Under the pieces are notes generated by a model that made no database searches, was not told the origin of the DNA, and was given only the letters and a program-made list of their open reading frames with translations. A DNA stretch of 20,666 nucleotides from positions 1-20,666 of the forward strand of contig CAMPIQ010000059.1 of NCBI GenBank assembly GCA_946886475.1, read 5' to 3'. This document shows positions 1-7,869 of the stretch, one piece after another. Position 1 is the stretch's first letter; the number at the start of each line of letters is the position of its first letter. The stretch comes from an uncultured Chitinophagales bacterium (GTDB lineage: Bacteria; Bacteroidota; Bacteroidia; Chitinophagales; Chitinophagaceae). Position numbers and translations under genes: made by a program.

Positions 1-15
1 ACTATATATTATTAT

Positions 16-1023
16 ATGCATAACGAAATGTTGATAGCGAAAAATGAACTGGAAGAAAAAGGTTTTTTGGATATGGATATAGATCCTGCTCTTGACCTCT
101 TTGCCGAAATTGAAAGACTGAAGGAAGAAAAGAACGCCATCATCCTCGCGCACCTCTATCAGGAACCCGATATACAGGACATTGCGGATTATATTGGCGA
201 CTCCCTGGGCTTGGCCCAGCAGGCTGCTAAGACCAATGCTGACATGATCGTATTCGCCGGGGTACATTTCATGGCAGAGGGAGCAAAGATCCTTAATCCG
301 TCTAAAAAGGTGGTTATACCCGATTTAAAGGCCGGCTGTTCTTTAAGTGAATCATGTCCTCCTCCATTATTTAAAAAATTCAGGGAACAGCACCCCGATC
401 ATATCGTGATTTCTTATATCAATTGCAGCGCAGGTATCAAAGCCCTGAGTGATATCATTTGCACCAGTTCCAATGCCAGGGCTATTGTGGAAAGCCTCCC
501 CCGAGACCAGAAGATCATCTTTGCACCCGACAAAAACCTGGGAGCCTGGGTTAGTAAGATAACAGGCAGGGATATGTTGTTGTGGAATGGTGCCTGCATG
601 GTGCATGAAATATTCAGTCTTGAAAAAATAACAAGGCTTAAGGTCCGTCATCCGGAAGCTAAGCTTATTGCCCACCCCGAATGTGAGGAACCGGTACTGA
701 GGATCGCTGATTTTATAGGTTCAACCACACAGTTGCTTGCCTATACAAGAAATACACCTCACAAGGAGTTTATAGTGGCTACTGAAGCAGGTATTTTACA
801 CCAGATGGTGAAACAGGCTCCGGATAAAACTTTTATACCCGCACCTCCCGACAACTCCTGCGCCTGTAACGACTGTCCTCACATGAAAAGAAATACGCTT
901 GAAAAAGTTTACCTGTGCATGGAATATGAACATCCGGAGATACTGATGGATGAAGATTTGAGGAAACAGGCAAAGAAGTCCCTGGACAGAATGCTGGAGA
1001 TCAGTGCCAGCCTGGGATTGTAA
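16..1023 (+). CDS. nadA: Quinolinate synthase NadA
   Basis: Condenses iminoaspartate (from NadB) with dihydroxyacetone phosphate to quinolinate in de novo NAD synthesis; cytoplasmic [4Fe-4S] enzyme. The 335-residue product has the three-fold repeated NadA architecture. Candidate cluster ligands are C108 ([10 protein letters not shown]), C194 (NGACMVHE) and the C284/C287 pair ([12 protein letters not shown]). Other family signatures are [10 protein letters not shown] (59-68), SYINCSAG (133-140), the CTSSNA segment (149-154), FAPDKNLG (169-176), HPECEEPV (220-227) and [10 protein letters not shown] (255-264). Length is normal for the family. The ATG at 16 gives a plausible N-terminus; only 15 nt lie upstream in the window, so promoter and operon context (nadB/nadC) cannot be judged. 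The assignment is very secure. Confidence 0.97.
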   Translation: MHNEMLIAKNELEEKGFLDMDIDPALDLFAEIERLKEEKNAIILAHLYQEPDIQDIADYIGDSLGLAQQAAKTNADMIVFAGVHFMAEGAKILNPSKKVVIPDLKAGCSLSESCPPPLFKKFREQHPDHIVISYINCSAGIKALSDIICTSSNARAIVESLPRDQKIIFAPDKNLGAWVSKITGRDMLLWNGACMVHEIFSLEKITRLKVRHPEAKLIAHPECEEPVLRIADFIGSTTQLLAYTRNTPHKEFIVATEAGILHQMVKQAPDKTFIPAPPDNSCACNDCPHMKRNTLEKVYLCMEYEHPEILMDEDLRKQAKKSLDRMLEISASLGL

Positions 1024-1189
1024 GTTCATTGCCGGCTTTTAACCTTGAGTCATGCCCTCTGGCCGGCTCACTCCATTCAATAAAATTATAAATGTCCTGC
1101 ATGCTAACCTGGTTGGGGGTGCCGGCCTGATAAAACATCAAAAGCTCTAAATCCGTGAAGCTTCGTAACTTGAAAACAAACCAGACAAC

Positions 1190-1477
1190 TTGCCATTATT
1201 CCGTAAATATTTTGAACCGGTTGCCTGGATAGTTGCGCTGGTTATTTTATACCAGCCGGGGGTGATTGCCGGCCGCTTTACGGTTTGTGTCTTTCATTTT
1301 TTTGGATTTGAATCCTGTCCGGGTTGCGGACTCGGACTTTCCATTTATCATGCACTTCACCTTGATGTTGAAAATTCAATTAAGGAACACATTCTGGGTA
1401 TTCCCGTGATGTTTGCACTGCTCACCGTGATCATAAAAAAAATTCTTCCACCAAATAAATCAAGCCAGCATTTATGA
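1190..1477 (+). CDS. DUF2752-family small membrane protein
   Basis: A 95-residue protein matching the DUF2752 pattern: a first hydrophobic helix (about 9-32), then a cysteine-rich signature CPGCGLGLS (about 44-52) followed by a short amphipathic stretch and a second helix ending in KK (about 66-88). The function of the family is unknown; it is a small inner-membrane protein. The start is inferred: an in-frame TAA at 1166 closes the frame upstream and no ATG precedes the conserved region, so the TTG at 1190 is the only reasonable start. The stop overlaps the next start by ATGA (1474-1477), which indicates translational coupling to the TM2 gene. I recall DUF2752 and TM2 genes being paired in other Bacteroidota, but this is from memory. 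Confidence 0.8.
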   Translation: MPLFRKYFEPVAWIVALVILYQPGVIAGRFTVCVFHFFGFESCPGCGLGLSIYHALHLDVENSIKEHILGIPVMFALLTVIIKKILPPNKSSQHL

Positions 1478-1842
1478 ACCAGCAACAAATGTTTATGATG
1501 ATGCCGAACCTGCAACCAGAAGAACTCATGTTCATTCAGGAGATCATGAAGGATATGACAGATGAGGATCAAAAACAATTTCTCATGTATTACCAGGGAA
1601 AAAGAAAGGACCAGCAGACCATGCTCATATTAACACTTATTGGTTTTTTTGGGATTGCCGGTATTCAAAGATTTATGATAGGCGATACCGTTATGGGCAT
1701 TCTTTATTTTCTGACTATAGGATTTTGTGGTATTGGAACCATCATTGATGCCATCAATATCAGGAAAATGACAATAGACTATAACCAGAAGCAGGCCATA
1801 GAAGCAGCACATATGGTTAAGATGATGAAGGGCAGGTTTTAG
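1474..1842 (+). CDS. TM2 domain-containing protein
   Basis: A 122-residue protein with a Met/Gln-rich cytoplasmic N-terminus (MNQQQMFMMMPNLQ), an acidic helical region to about residue 45, then a canonical TM2 domain: helix 1 with GFFGIAGIQRFMIGD (about 57-71) and helix 2 with FLTIGFCGIGTIIDAINI (about 79-96). The C-terminus is a short basic tail. TM2 domains are two-helix membrane modules with no established bacterial enzymatic role. The start codon overlaps the stop of the DUF2752 gene (ATGA at 1474), so the two are almost certainly co-translated. The family call is firm; the biological role is unknown. Confidence 0.87.
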   Translation: MNQQQMFMMMPNLQPEELMFIQEIMKDMTDEDQKQFLMYYQGKRKDQQTMLILTLIGFFGIAGIQRFMIGDTVMGILYFLTIGFCGIGTIIDAINIRKMTIDYNQKQAIEAAHMVKMMKGRF

Positions 1843-1895
1843 CCTAAAGTTCAAAGGCAGAGGCCAATGGCTATTAGCATGTATTTTTGCCCTTC

Positions 1896-3596
1896 ATGCT
1901 GATCAAACATCTTCGCGATCATTCAATAGAAAGACCGCTTCAATATTTCCTTGCATTCCTTTGCCTGCTTGTTTATGCAGGTTCGCTTTTTTTCCCGTTG
2001 GCCGATAAGGATGCCGGTCATCATGCCAATATAGCCTTGTATATGTATGAACATGATACATGGGTACATTTGGTTGACCGGGGAAAGGATTATCTGGATA
2101 AGCCCCATTTCTTATTCTGGTCTTCACTGGTTAGCTTCAAACTATTTGGTGTCAATACATTTGCCCATCGTTTTCCTGCAGTGATCTTTGCACTGGTTTC
2201 TTTGTACAGCACTTATAAATTAACAAGACATCTTTCCGGAAAAACAATGGCCAAACTGGCGCTGGCCATGTTGGCTACGGCCCAGGCTTTTGTTTTTTCC
2301 ATTAATGATGCAAGAATGGAAACACCACTAACTGCGGGTATTATTTTCGGTTTGTGGCAGCTGATAGTTTATATCAACAATAGAAAATTCATCAACATAA
2401 TCCTGGCGGCACTTGGCGCCTCCGTAGCTTTTGCAACAAAGGGATGGATCGGGCCAATTGTGATGTTTATCCCTGCATTTTTTTATATTCTCCTGAATAA
2501 GAAATGGAATGTTTTTGCTTCATTAAAAACCTGGTCTTTCATTCTTTTTTTCTTTTTATTTATTTCTCCGGTATTGTATGCTTACTATATCCAGTTTGAT
2601 CTGCACCCGGAAAAAATTATACGCGGAAAGAGCGGAAGGTCCGGAATACATTTTATTTTATGGGACCAGCTTTTTGAACGTTCTGCCGGTTTTGACCAGG
2701 GAAAGAAAGGGAGAAACAGTGATTACTTCTTTTTGTACCATACTTTTCTATGGGCATTTTTTCCATGGTGCCTGTTTGCCTGTTTAGCGGTTGCTTTTTG
2801 GTTCAAAAGAATGCTGGTTAAGAAAAAATGGAGACATCCGGTAAATTTTGCGGTGCTGGCTTTTGCTTTTATTTTATTCTCCATTTCGTTTTCCAATTTT
2901 AAAATGCCTCATTACATCATCATGTTATTGCCACTGGCCGCCATCTTTACAGCACCTTACCTGGCGTTAATATCATCCTATAAACGGTCATTGAAATGGG
3001 CTTACCCTGTTCAGATATTTTTTGCAATCTTAGTTATTTTGGCTACCCTGCTTATGAACTATTATTTTTTTCCGCCACGAAATCTATTTGTATGGACTGC
3101 AGGTTCAGCGCTGATCATTGCATTATTGTTTCTGATAGTAAAAAAGCATAAAGTCAAAGGATCACAACTGGTTTATATCAGCATTTCAATTTCACTTGTT
3201 TTCAATTTCTTTATGAACTATAATTTCTTTCCTTCATTATTTAGTTATCAGGGTGGTAACCAGCTGGCACGGATAATTGAAGATGAGAATATGGATATAA
3301 GCCATAACAAAATTATGGTGTTGGAACACAATGCGCATAGCTTTGAGTTTTACAGAAAACACATCTATCCTGTTATTGACCAGCAAACGGTTGTGAATAA
3401 ATTTGACAGCCTGTCAGAAAAATATTTTCTGATGAACCAATATCACGCAAACCATTTCCGTGAACAGGGTTTTATTGTTGAAGATGTGGCTACCCATGCT
3501 GATCATAACGTTACCACCATCACATTAAAATTTCTGAATCCGGAAACAAGGCAGGTTAGAGACAGTTTGATTCTGGCAAGGCTGAGCAGGCCCTGA
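1896..3596 (+). CDS. GT39/ArnT-like membrane glycosyltransferase
   Basis: A polytopic protein (566 residues from the ATG at 1896) of the PMT_2/ArnT superfamily, which transfers sugars from polyprenyl-phosphate donors to lipid or protein acceptors on the periplasmic face. The acidic motif after the first helix reads ADKDAGHHA (about 36-44) and is followed by YLDKPHFLFW (about 66-75), the usual GT39 first-loop pattern. About ten further hydrophobic segments follow, then a soluble C-terminal portion of roughly 120 residues. Acceptor and sugar cannot be read from sequence. A TTG at 1887 would add three residues, but the ATG is preferred; an in-frame TAG at 1875 closes the frame. The next GT39 gene starts 14 nt downstream, so the two are probably one transcript. 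Confidence 0.85.
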   Translation: MLIKHLRDHSIERPLQYFLAFLCLLVYAGSLFFPLADKDAGHHANIALYMYEHDTWVHLVDRGKDYLDKPHFLFWSSLVSFKLFGVNTFAHRFPAVIFALVSLYSTYKLTRHLSGKTMAKLALAMLATAQAFVFSINDARMETPLTAGIIFGLWQLIVYINNRKFINIILAALGASVAFATKGWIGPIVMFIPAFFYILLNKKWNVFASLKTWSFILFFFLFISPVLYAYYIQFDLHPEKIIRGKSGRSGIHFILWDQLFERSAGFDQGKKGRNSDYFFLYHTFLWAFFPWCLFACLAVAFWFKRMLVKKKWRHPVNFAVLAFAFILFSISFSNFKMPHYIIMLLPLAAIFTAPYLALISSYKRSLKWAYPVQIFFAILVILATLLMNYYFFPPRNLFVWTAGSALIIALLFLIVKKHKVKGSQLVYISISISLVFNFFMNYNFFPSLFSYQGGNQLARIIEDENMDISHNKIMVLEHNAHSFEFYRKHIYPVIDQQTVVNKFDSLSEKYFLMNQYHANHFREQGFIVEDVATHADHNVTTITLKFLNPETRQVRDSLILARLSRP

Positions 3597-3610
3597 TTAC
3601 AGTTAAATCA

Positions 3611-5302
3611 ATGAAGGAATCATCCACCATAAAAGATCCGGGCAGGCTGTTGTTGTTTTTTATCATAGCCTGGCTTGCCATTAATTTTATTCAGGCAGCA
3701 TTTACCATGCTTGACGGCGACGAAGCCTACTACTGGATATATTCCAGAGTACTGGCATGGGGATATTTCGATCATCCTCCTATGGTTGCACTGTCCGTAC
3801 GGTTGGGTGAGAGTTTCGGACATGGAAATATTTTTACGAGGCTTGGAACGGTTATGTTTTCTGCCGCTACAATTTATTTTGGATTTAAAGCCATACCGGA
3901 ATATTTAAGAGAAGTAAGGTTTTATATTCTTGCTTTTGCTTCTGTTGTTCTGTTTCATGTGTATAGCTTTATCGTTACGCCTGATTCATCTTTGTTATTT
4001 TTTGTGGTATTGTTTTTCTATGCTTACAGGCTTTTCCTTATCAACAGTAACCTGATCCATACCGTTTTTTTGGCACTGGGTATACTGGGATTGTTATACA
4101 GCAAATACCATGGGATATTACCAGTGTTTTTTGTTTTCCTGTCCAACCCGCGCCTGGTCTTAAAACCTGCGTCATGGATGGTTGTTGTTTTAGTTCTGCT
4201 TGGTTTTCTGCCCCATTTAGTGTGGCAATGGAATCACGACTGGCCAACATTCAGGTATCATCTTTCGGAAAGAATTGGTTCCGGTTACCGGATTGATAAA
4301 ACCACCAGTTATTTACTGGGACAATTATTTATCTGGGGGCCATTAACAACGATCCCTGCGCTTTTTCACTTCTTTAAAAAGCGTAAAACAGACCTGTATC
4401 TGCGGGCACACTATTTTAATTTTTTCGGGATCCTGGGTTTCTTTTTTCTGAATTCATTCAGAAGTACCATAGAACCACACTGGACACTTGCGGCTGGCAT
4501 TTCCTTTCTGGTGTTATTTCATCTTGCATGGAAAGATGCCTCAGCGCGGTTTCGTGGCATCATGACGCGATTACTTGTTGCGAACGTAATACTGTTGATT
4601 ATTGCAAGGGTTTTATTTGTTGTGCCCGATTCACCATTGAAGAAGGTGCTTGCTTTTAAAACACAAATGTTTGGAAAAGGACTGGCAGACAGTGTACATA
4701 AATATGCTGACGGCCTTCCTGTGGTATTTCAGGATTCCTATACCTATCCATCACTGTACAGTTATTACTTTCCGGGGGTAAAGACCACCGGCTATAGTAC
4801 AATATATTCCAGGAAAAATCAGTTCGATCTGTCTGGTGACGAAGCGCTCCTGAATAACAAAAAGGTGTATATAGCTTCTCATTCAAGAAAAACCACGGAG
4901 GACATAGAAGTAAATAATCCACATACTGTTATTTATCTCCATTTAATGGACAGTTTTGTATCTACAAACGGTTTAAAGATCACGTGGAAAGATGCAATGG
5001 ACACGGGTGAAGCAGGCCTGTCTCAGCCAACTTTAATTGATCTCACTAATTCGGGAACTCAATATCTGCAAACAAAGAATTTAAGTATTTCCTACGCTTT
5101 TATAAAATCAAGAAAAGAGATCAACGCGGGCGCCTTAACAGAAATCCCGGGCGGCATCCTGGCTCCGGGTGCGGGAGTTAAAGTTCCGCTGGTTTTGCAG
5201 TTTCCCGTTACGCCTGGAGAATACAAACTTGTTTTTTCAATTGTTCAGCCTTCGCTCGCAGGAACAATGGCCAGTAATTTTCATACTATTCATGTTAAGT
5301 AG
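3611..5302 (+). CDS. GT39-family membrane glycosyltransferase (PMT_2)
   Basis: A second polytopic glycosyltransferase, 563 residues, 14 nt after the first. The catalytic-loop signature is closer to consensus than in its neighbour: LDGDEAYYW (34-42) with the D37-E38 pair, then GYFDHPPM (51-58), which follows the first membrane helix. Multiple hydrophobic helices run to about residue 345. A soluble C-terminal domain of about 210 residues begins near KTQMFGKGLA and ends in a beta-rich stretch (roughly 450-563) that resembles a small extracytoplasmic sandwich. The family is known for dolichol/undecaprenyl-phosphate-sugar-dependent transfer; the specific sugar is not predictable. The tandem arrangement suggests both act on the same envelope polymer or lipid. 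Its 3' end converges on the minus-strand arsenic operon with 56 nt between stops. Confidence 0.87.
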   Translation: MKESSTIKDPGRLLLFFIIAWLAINFIQAAFTMLDGDEAYYWIYSRVLAWGYFDHPPMVALSVRLGESFGHGNIFTRLGTVMFSAATIYFGFKAIPEYLREVRFYILAFASVVLFHVYSFIVTPDSSLLFFVVLFFYAYRLFLINSNLIHTVFLALGILGLLYSKYHGILPVFFVFLSNPRLVLKPASWMVVVLVLLGFLPHLVWQWNHDWPTFRYHLSERIGSGYRIDKTTSYLLGQLFIWGPLTTIPALFHFFKKRKTDLYLRAHYFNFFGILGFFFLNSFRSTIEPHWTLAAGISFLVLFHLAWKDASARFRGIMTRLLVANVILLIIARVLFVVPDSPLKKVLAFKTQMFGKGLADSVHKYADGLPVVFQDSYTYPSLYSYYFPGVKTTGYSTIYSRKNQFDLSGDEALLNNKKVYIASHSRKTTEDIEVNNPHTVIYLHLMDSFVSTNGLKITWKDAMDTGEAGLSQPTLIDLTNSGTQYLQTKNLSISYAFIKSRKEINAGALTEIPGGILAPGAGVKVPLVLQFPVTPGEYKLVFSIVQPSLAGTMASNFHTIHVK

Positions 5303-5358
5303 TTCAGGCCTCGGTTAACTGCTAATGGCCTATGGGGCTTATGATGCTAAACACAAAT

Positions 5359-6021
5359 TCAGAAGCTATCCCTGTTCTCCGGATAAAGGATAATCAGGAA
5401 AAATAAAAGTGCGGCTCCGCATTCAAGAAGTTCCGGATTCTTTTCGTGAGGTAACAAAACTGTAATGCCGGATACAATTACAAAACCAATGATCTGGTAC
5501 AGCCTTGGTACCGGGATGCCACTTTTATCTACTAATATTTTTATACCCCTTTTTTTATGATAGAGTATGGGAAGAAGTATAAGGTAGATAATAAGAGCTG
5601 ATCCCAAAACGGTTGTGAAGATCAGCTTATTGATCTTTACACCATTCACTACCAGGTTGTGAAGATTTGTCTCACCCTGAGCGTTGTTTTTTTGAAAATA
5701 GTCTGAGCTTTCAATTTCAAGGATTCTTTGTCCCCAGGAGATTTCTTCACCCGCTGCAATAAAGAGTAACAATCCCAATGCAAAATTCACTGTAAGGAAC
5801 CACCAGCCTTTTTTATTGAATAAAGTAAAGAACCGGGCAAAACAAATAACAGAGCCCAGTAACAAACCCGAAACCGTGAGCCATTCTACCAGGCTGTCTT
5901 CTTTAACAAACCATTCAAATGAGCTGAGGTCTGTATAGAAAAGGGTGAACCCCGTTACAAGAACAAGGAGCACAATTATCAGAATTATTTTTTCCGGAAA
6001 GTTTAAACGTTGAAAAATCAT
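5359..6021 (-). CDS. Uncharacterised six-helix membrane protein with GEEISWGQR motif
   Basis: A 220-residue protein with about six predicted membrane helices (near 11-29, 45-68, 74-90, 133-154, 174-191 and 200-213). I recognise no named function. Two polar motifs stand out at the membrane boundary: GEEISWGQR (91-99) right after helix 3, and QGETNLHNL (115-123) in the following loop. From memory these residues are the conserved core of an unnamed membrane family. The spacing of acidic pair, Arg and His/Asn loosely recalls membrane CAAX-type proteases, but that link is speculative. The ATG at 6021 lies only 25 nt after the arsC stop on the same strand, so the gene is probably the distal member of the arsenic operon, although an independent role is possible. 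Confidence 0.78.
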   Translation of the reverse strand: MIFQRLNFPEKIILIIVLLVLVTGFTLFYTDLSSFEWFVKEDSLVEWLTVSGLLLGSVICFARFFTLFNKKGWWFLTVNFALGLLLFIAAGEEISWGQRILEIESSDYFQKNNAQGETNLHNLVVNGVKINKLIFTTVLGSALIIYLILLPILYHKKRGIKILVDKSGIPVPRLYQIIGFVIVSGITVLLPHEKNPELLECGAALLFFLIILYPENRDSF

Positions 6022-6046
6022 AAAGGATGATCTGAACGCAAATTAA

Positions 6047-6448
6047 CTAAGACTTATTCAAGTCCAGTATCAATCTCTTTACCTTTTCGGATATCAGGTC
6101 CCTTACTTCTCTGAATGCTTCCTTTTCCATATCTCTGGGGTCGGGTATGTTCCAGTCTATAAATTGTTTTGCAGGCATCCAGGGACAGGCATCACCACAA
6201 CCCATAGTTACTACCACATCAAAAGGGGCATTTGATTTTATTTCATCTAAAGATTTAGATTGATGGCCGGAAAGGTCATAACCAATTTCCTTCATCGATT
6301 CAATGGCCTTTGGGTTGATCCTGCCCGAAGGTTTTGATCCTGCACTGAAGGCTTCTACTTCATTTCCACCATGAATAGCGGCAAAGGCCTGGCTCATCTG
6401 GCTGCGGTTACTGTTTTCAACACAAACAAAAAGTAACTTTTTTTTCAT
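6047..6448 (-). CDS. arsC: Arsenate reductase, low-molecular-weight phosphatase type (ArsC)
   Basis: Reduces arsenate to arsenite in the cytoplasm. The 133-residue product has the CX5R P-loop of the tyrosine-phosphatase-fold ArsC family (C9-V-E-N-S-N-R15-S), the pair C84 and C88 in TMGCGDACPW that should relay the disulfide, and the general-acid Asp in IPDPRD (D103). Reductant is probably thioredoxin. The start is set at the ATG at 6448 because it overlaps the arsN stop in an ATGA arrangement (6445-6448); a longer frame from 6487 adds 13 residues that run back into arsN and lack family similarity. The Cys spacing (84/88) is shorter than the 82/89 spacing of staphylococcal ArsC, a modest deviation. 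The product arsenite would feed ArsM encoded in the same operon. Confidence 0.92.
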   Translation of the reverse strand: MKKKLLFVCVENSNRSQMSQAFAAIHGGNEVEAFSAGSKPSGRINPKAIESMKEIGYDLSGHQSKSLDEIKSNAPFDVVVTMGCGDACPWMPAKQFIDWNIPDPRDMEKEAFREVRDLISEKVKRLILDLNKS

Positions 6449-6873
6449 TGTAGCTGTTTTTTCATAACGGTTGCTGAAGAAGGACAAACTGATGCAAATT
6501 CGGTTGTTTGTCTGATAAAATCAGGAACCGCCTGGCGATCTGTTTGATTGTATCCTCTTTTAGCAAAAAATCCGGCAGCTGTTGTTGTTAACAGGTAAAT
6601 ATGTTGTATACCCTGCTTTTGTAAATAGTCTTCAATGAAATTTACGAGTTGAATTCCCAGACCAAGGTTTCGTTTATCTTCCGACACACTCAGGCTCCTT
6701 AGCAAGGCATCATTATAATTGTATTCTGCAGCTATGGTTCCGGCTATTTCACCTTCGTCTTCCAATACAAATAACTGGGTTCCGGAATGGAGGTCGGCTG
6801 TGGGCAGTTTATTTTTTTCGAGCAGGGATATTGCGTTATAATAATCTTCTTGCGATGCGGGATAGATATTCAT
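6445..6873 (-). CDS. arsN2: ArsN-type GNAT acetyltransferase (arsenic operon)
   Basis: A 142-residue GNAT-fold protein. The acetyl-CoA pyrophosphate loop is R68-N-L-G-L-G73, preceded by the beta-strand LLRSLSVSED (57-66), and the C-terminal part has YLLTTTAAGFFAKRGY (93-108) and the conserved SVCPSSATVM (128-137, C130). This pattern fits the ArsN2 branch of arsenic-resistance acetyltransferases. ArsN1 relatives acetylate arsinothricin or phosphinothricin-type amines; the substrate of ArsN2 enzymes is, to my knowledge, not firmly established. The stop overlaps the arsC start (ATGA), so the two are translationally coupled. A hairpin followed by a T-rich tract lies directly upstream of the ATG (6887-6905) and may limit expression relative to arsM. 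Confidence 0.83.
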   Translation of the reverse strand: MNIYPASQEDYYNAISLLEKNKLPTADLHSGTQLFVLEDEGEIAGTIAAEYNYNDALLRSLSVSEDKRNLGLGIQLVNFIEDYLQKQGIQHIYLLTTTAAGFFAKRGYNQTDRQAVPDFIRQTTEFASVCPSSATVMKKQLQ

Positions 6874-6886
6874 GAAAAAGAATTTA

Positions 6887-6905
6887 AGGGCTCCACCGGA
6901 GCCCT
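6887..6905 (-). terminator. Intra-operon hairpin: leaky terminator, attenuator or 3' stabiliser
   Basis: An 8-bp perfect stem (AGGGCTCC / GGAGCCCT) with a 3-nt loop. On the minus strand it begins 5 nt after the stop of the Cys-rich peptide gene and is followed by TTAAATTCTTTTTC leading straight into the arsN ATG. The U-tract is interrupted, so termination may be partial. The position would favour arsR-arsM-peptide mRNA over arsN-arsC. Confidence 0.6.
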
Positions 6906-6910
6906 GATGA

Positions 6911-6988
6911 TTAACAACAACCTGTGTCTGTTATGCAGCATTCACTTCCAGGAGTGCAGCAGGAGGGGTCGTTTTGATTTGTTTGCAT
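6911..6988 (-). CDS. 25-residue Cys-rich peptide, CC-x5-CC-x5-CC (putative As(III) binder)
   Basis: An unlisted short gene between arsM and arsN, ATG at 6988 and TAA at 6911. The peptide begins MQTNQNDPS and continues with three vicinal Cys pairs at residues 10-11, 17-18 and 24-25, separated by TPGSE and ITDTG; it ends on the last pair. The segment CC-T-PGS-E-CC closely repeats the C-terminus of ArsM, CC-E-PGS-G-CC. The start is preceded by an A/T-rich tract, as is normal for Bacteroidota, 24 nt after the arsM stop and in the same reading frame; the stop is followed after 5 nt by a hairpin. Vicinal thiols bind trivalent arsenicals strongly, so an arsenite-sequestering, chaperone or sensor peptide is the natural inference. 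Alternatively it is the decayed end of a longer ArsM tail. Translation is unproven. Confidence 0.6.
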   Translation of the reverse strand: MQTNQNDPSCCTPGSECCITDTGCC

Positions 6989-7012
6989 ATTATTTGATTT
7001 AAAGGTGACTAA

Positions 7013-7852
7013 TTAACAGCAACCTGAACCAGGTTCACAGCATGGCTTTTCAGCATATACCGTAATGCTGTAAATACCAGGATCTGTTTTTTTCATTTCA
7101 TCCAACTCCTCCGCATTTAAAAACTGGAGAAGTATATCATCAGGAATAATGATCTTTTTTTCTTTGAGCAGACTGATATTTACAAATCCAGCCTGGTGAA
7201 TGATGGACAGGTATTCATCTTTGGGAATAGCGCCCGAAACACATCCGGCATACATTTCAGCCGCCTTTTTTAGTTTTTCAGGTAGCTGGCCATTCAGTAC
7301 GATATCCGAAATTGAAAAATGTCCCTTTTGTTTCAGTACGCGGAAGATCCCGTCAAATACATTTTTTTTATTGGGAACCAGGTTTAATACACAATTACTC
7401 AAAACCACATCGGCTTTGTTTGCACCCACCGGGATATTTTCAATATCTCCCTGGCGGAATTCAATGTTATTAAACCCAAGTTTGTCAACATTTGTTCTTG
7501 CTCTTTCTATCATGGCCTCGCTAAAATCAATGCCAATTACCTTACCTTTTTCTCCTGTATACCTTCTCGCAACAAATGCATCGTTTCCGGCCCCGCTACC
7601 AAGATCTATTACGGTATCGCCTTCTTTTATCCTGGCATATTGTGTGGGAATTCCGCAGCCCAGACCCAGATCTGCATCGGGATTGTAGCCTTCCAGCGTG
7701 GTGTAGTCATCAGCCATAATTGTATAGTTCCCGTCGGTTCCGCAGCTGGCGGTGGCGCCGCAACAGGAAGTAAGGTTCTGTTCAATGGTTTGAGATGCGA
7801 TCTGGCTGTATTTTTCTTTTACAAGCTCTTTCAATTCATTTTCCTGGTTCAT
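7013..7852 (-). CDS. arsM: Arsenite S-adenosylmethionine methyltransferase ArsM
   Basis: Methylates As(III) with SAM, giving mono- to trimethylated products that can leave the cell as gases. The 279-residue protein has SAM motif I DLGSGAGND (83-91) and motif-like GIDFSEAM (107-114), followed by QGDIENIP (134-141). The As-binding Cys residues match the family layout: C66 (LGLGCGIPT), C154 (LSNCVLNL) and C204 (MYAGCVSGA). An additional N-terminal cluster (C30, C31, C37) is present. The protein ends in CC-EPGS-G-CC (271-279), a tetracysteine tail that echoes the next small gene. The start at 7852 is 17 nt after arsR. With arsC and arsR in the operon, the role in arsenic detoxification is well supported. 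Confidence 0.95.
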   Translation of the reverse strand: MNQENELKELVKEKYSQIASQTIEQNLTSCCGATASCGTDGNYTIMADDYTTLEGYNPDADLGLGCGIPTQYARIKEGDTVIDLGSGAGNDAFVARRYTGEKGKVIGIDFSEAMIERARTNVDKLGFNNIEFRQGDIENIPVGANKADVVLSNCVLNLVPNKKNVFDGIFRVLKQKGHFSISDIVLNGQLPEKLKKAAEMYAGCVSGAIPKDEYLSIIHQAGFVNISLLKEKKIIIPDDILLQFLNAEELDEMKKTDPGIYSITVYAEKPCCEPGSGCC

Positions 7853-7869
7853 GATTTATATTTTATGGT

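Noticed and set aside
1882..1889. TATTTTTG promoter-like box before the first GT39 gene
   Set aside because: It lies 6 nt before the ATG, has no TTG/TTTG about 20 nt upstream, and would place the start site at the initiation codon; probably chance.
5303..5358. Bidirectional terminator between the converging GT39 and membrane-protein genes
   Set aside because: Only a weak AGGCC/GGCCT pairing with a long loop is present and no T-run follows.
6047..6487. Longer arsC start at 6487
   Set aside because: The extra 13 residues overlap arsN and precede the conserved KKKLLFVC start; the ATGA overlap at 6445-6448 gives the natural start.
7200..7688. 162-codon plus-strand open frame opposite arsM
   Set aside because: It is antisense to a strongly conserved methyltransferase with all SAM and Cys motifs; its translation shows no domain and is a shadow frame.
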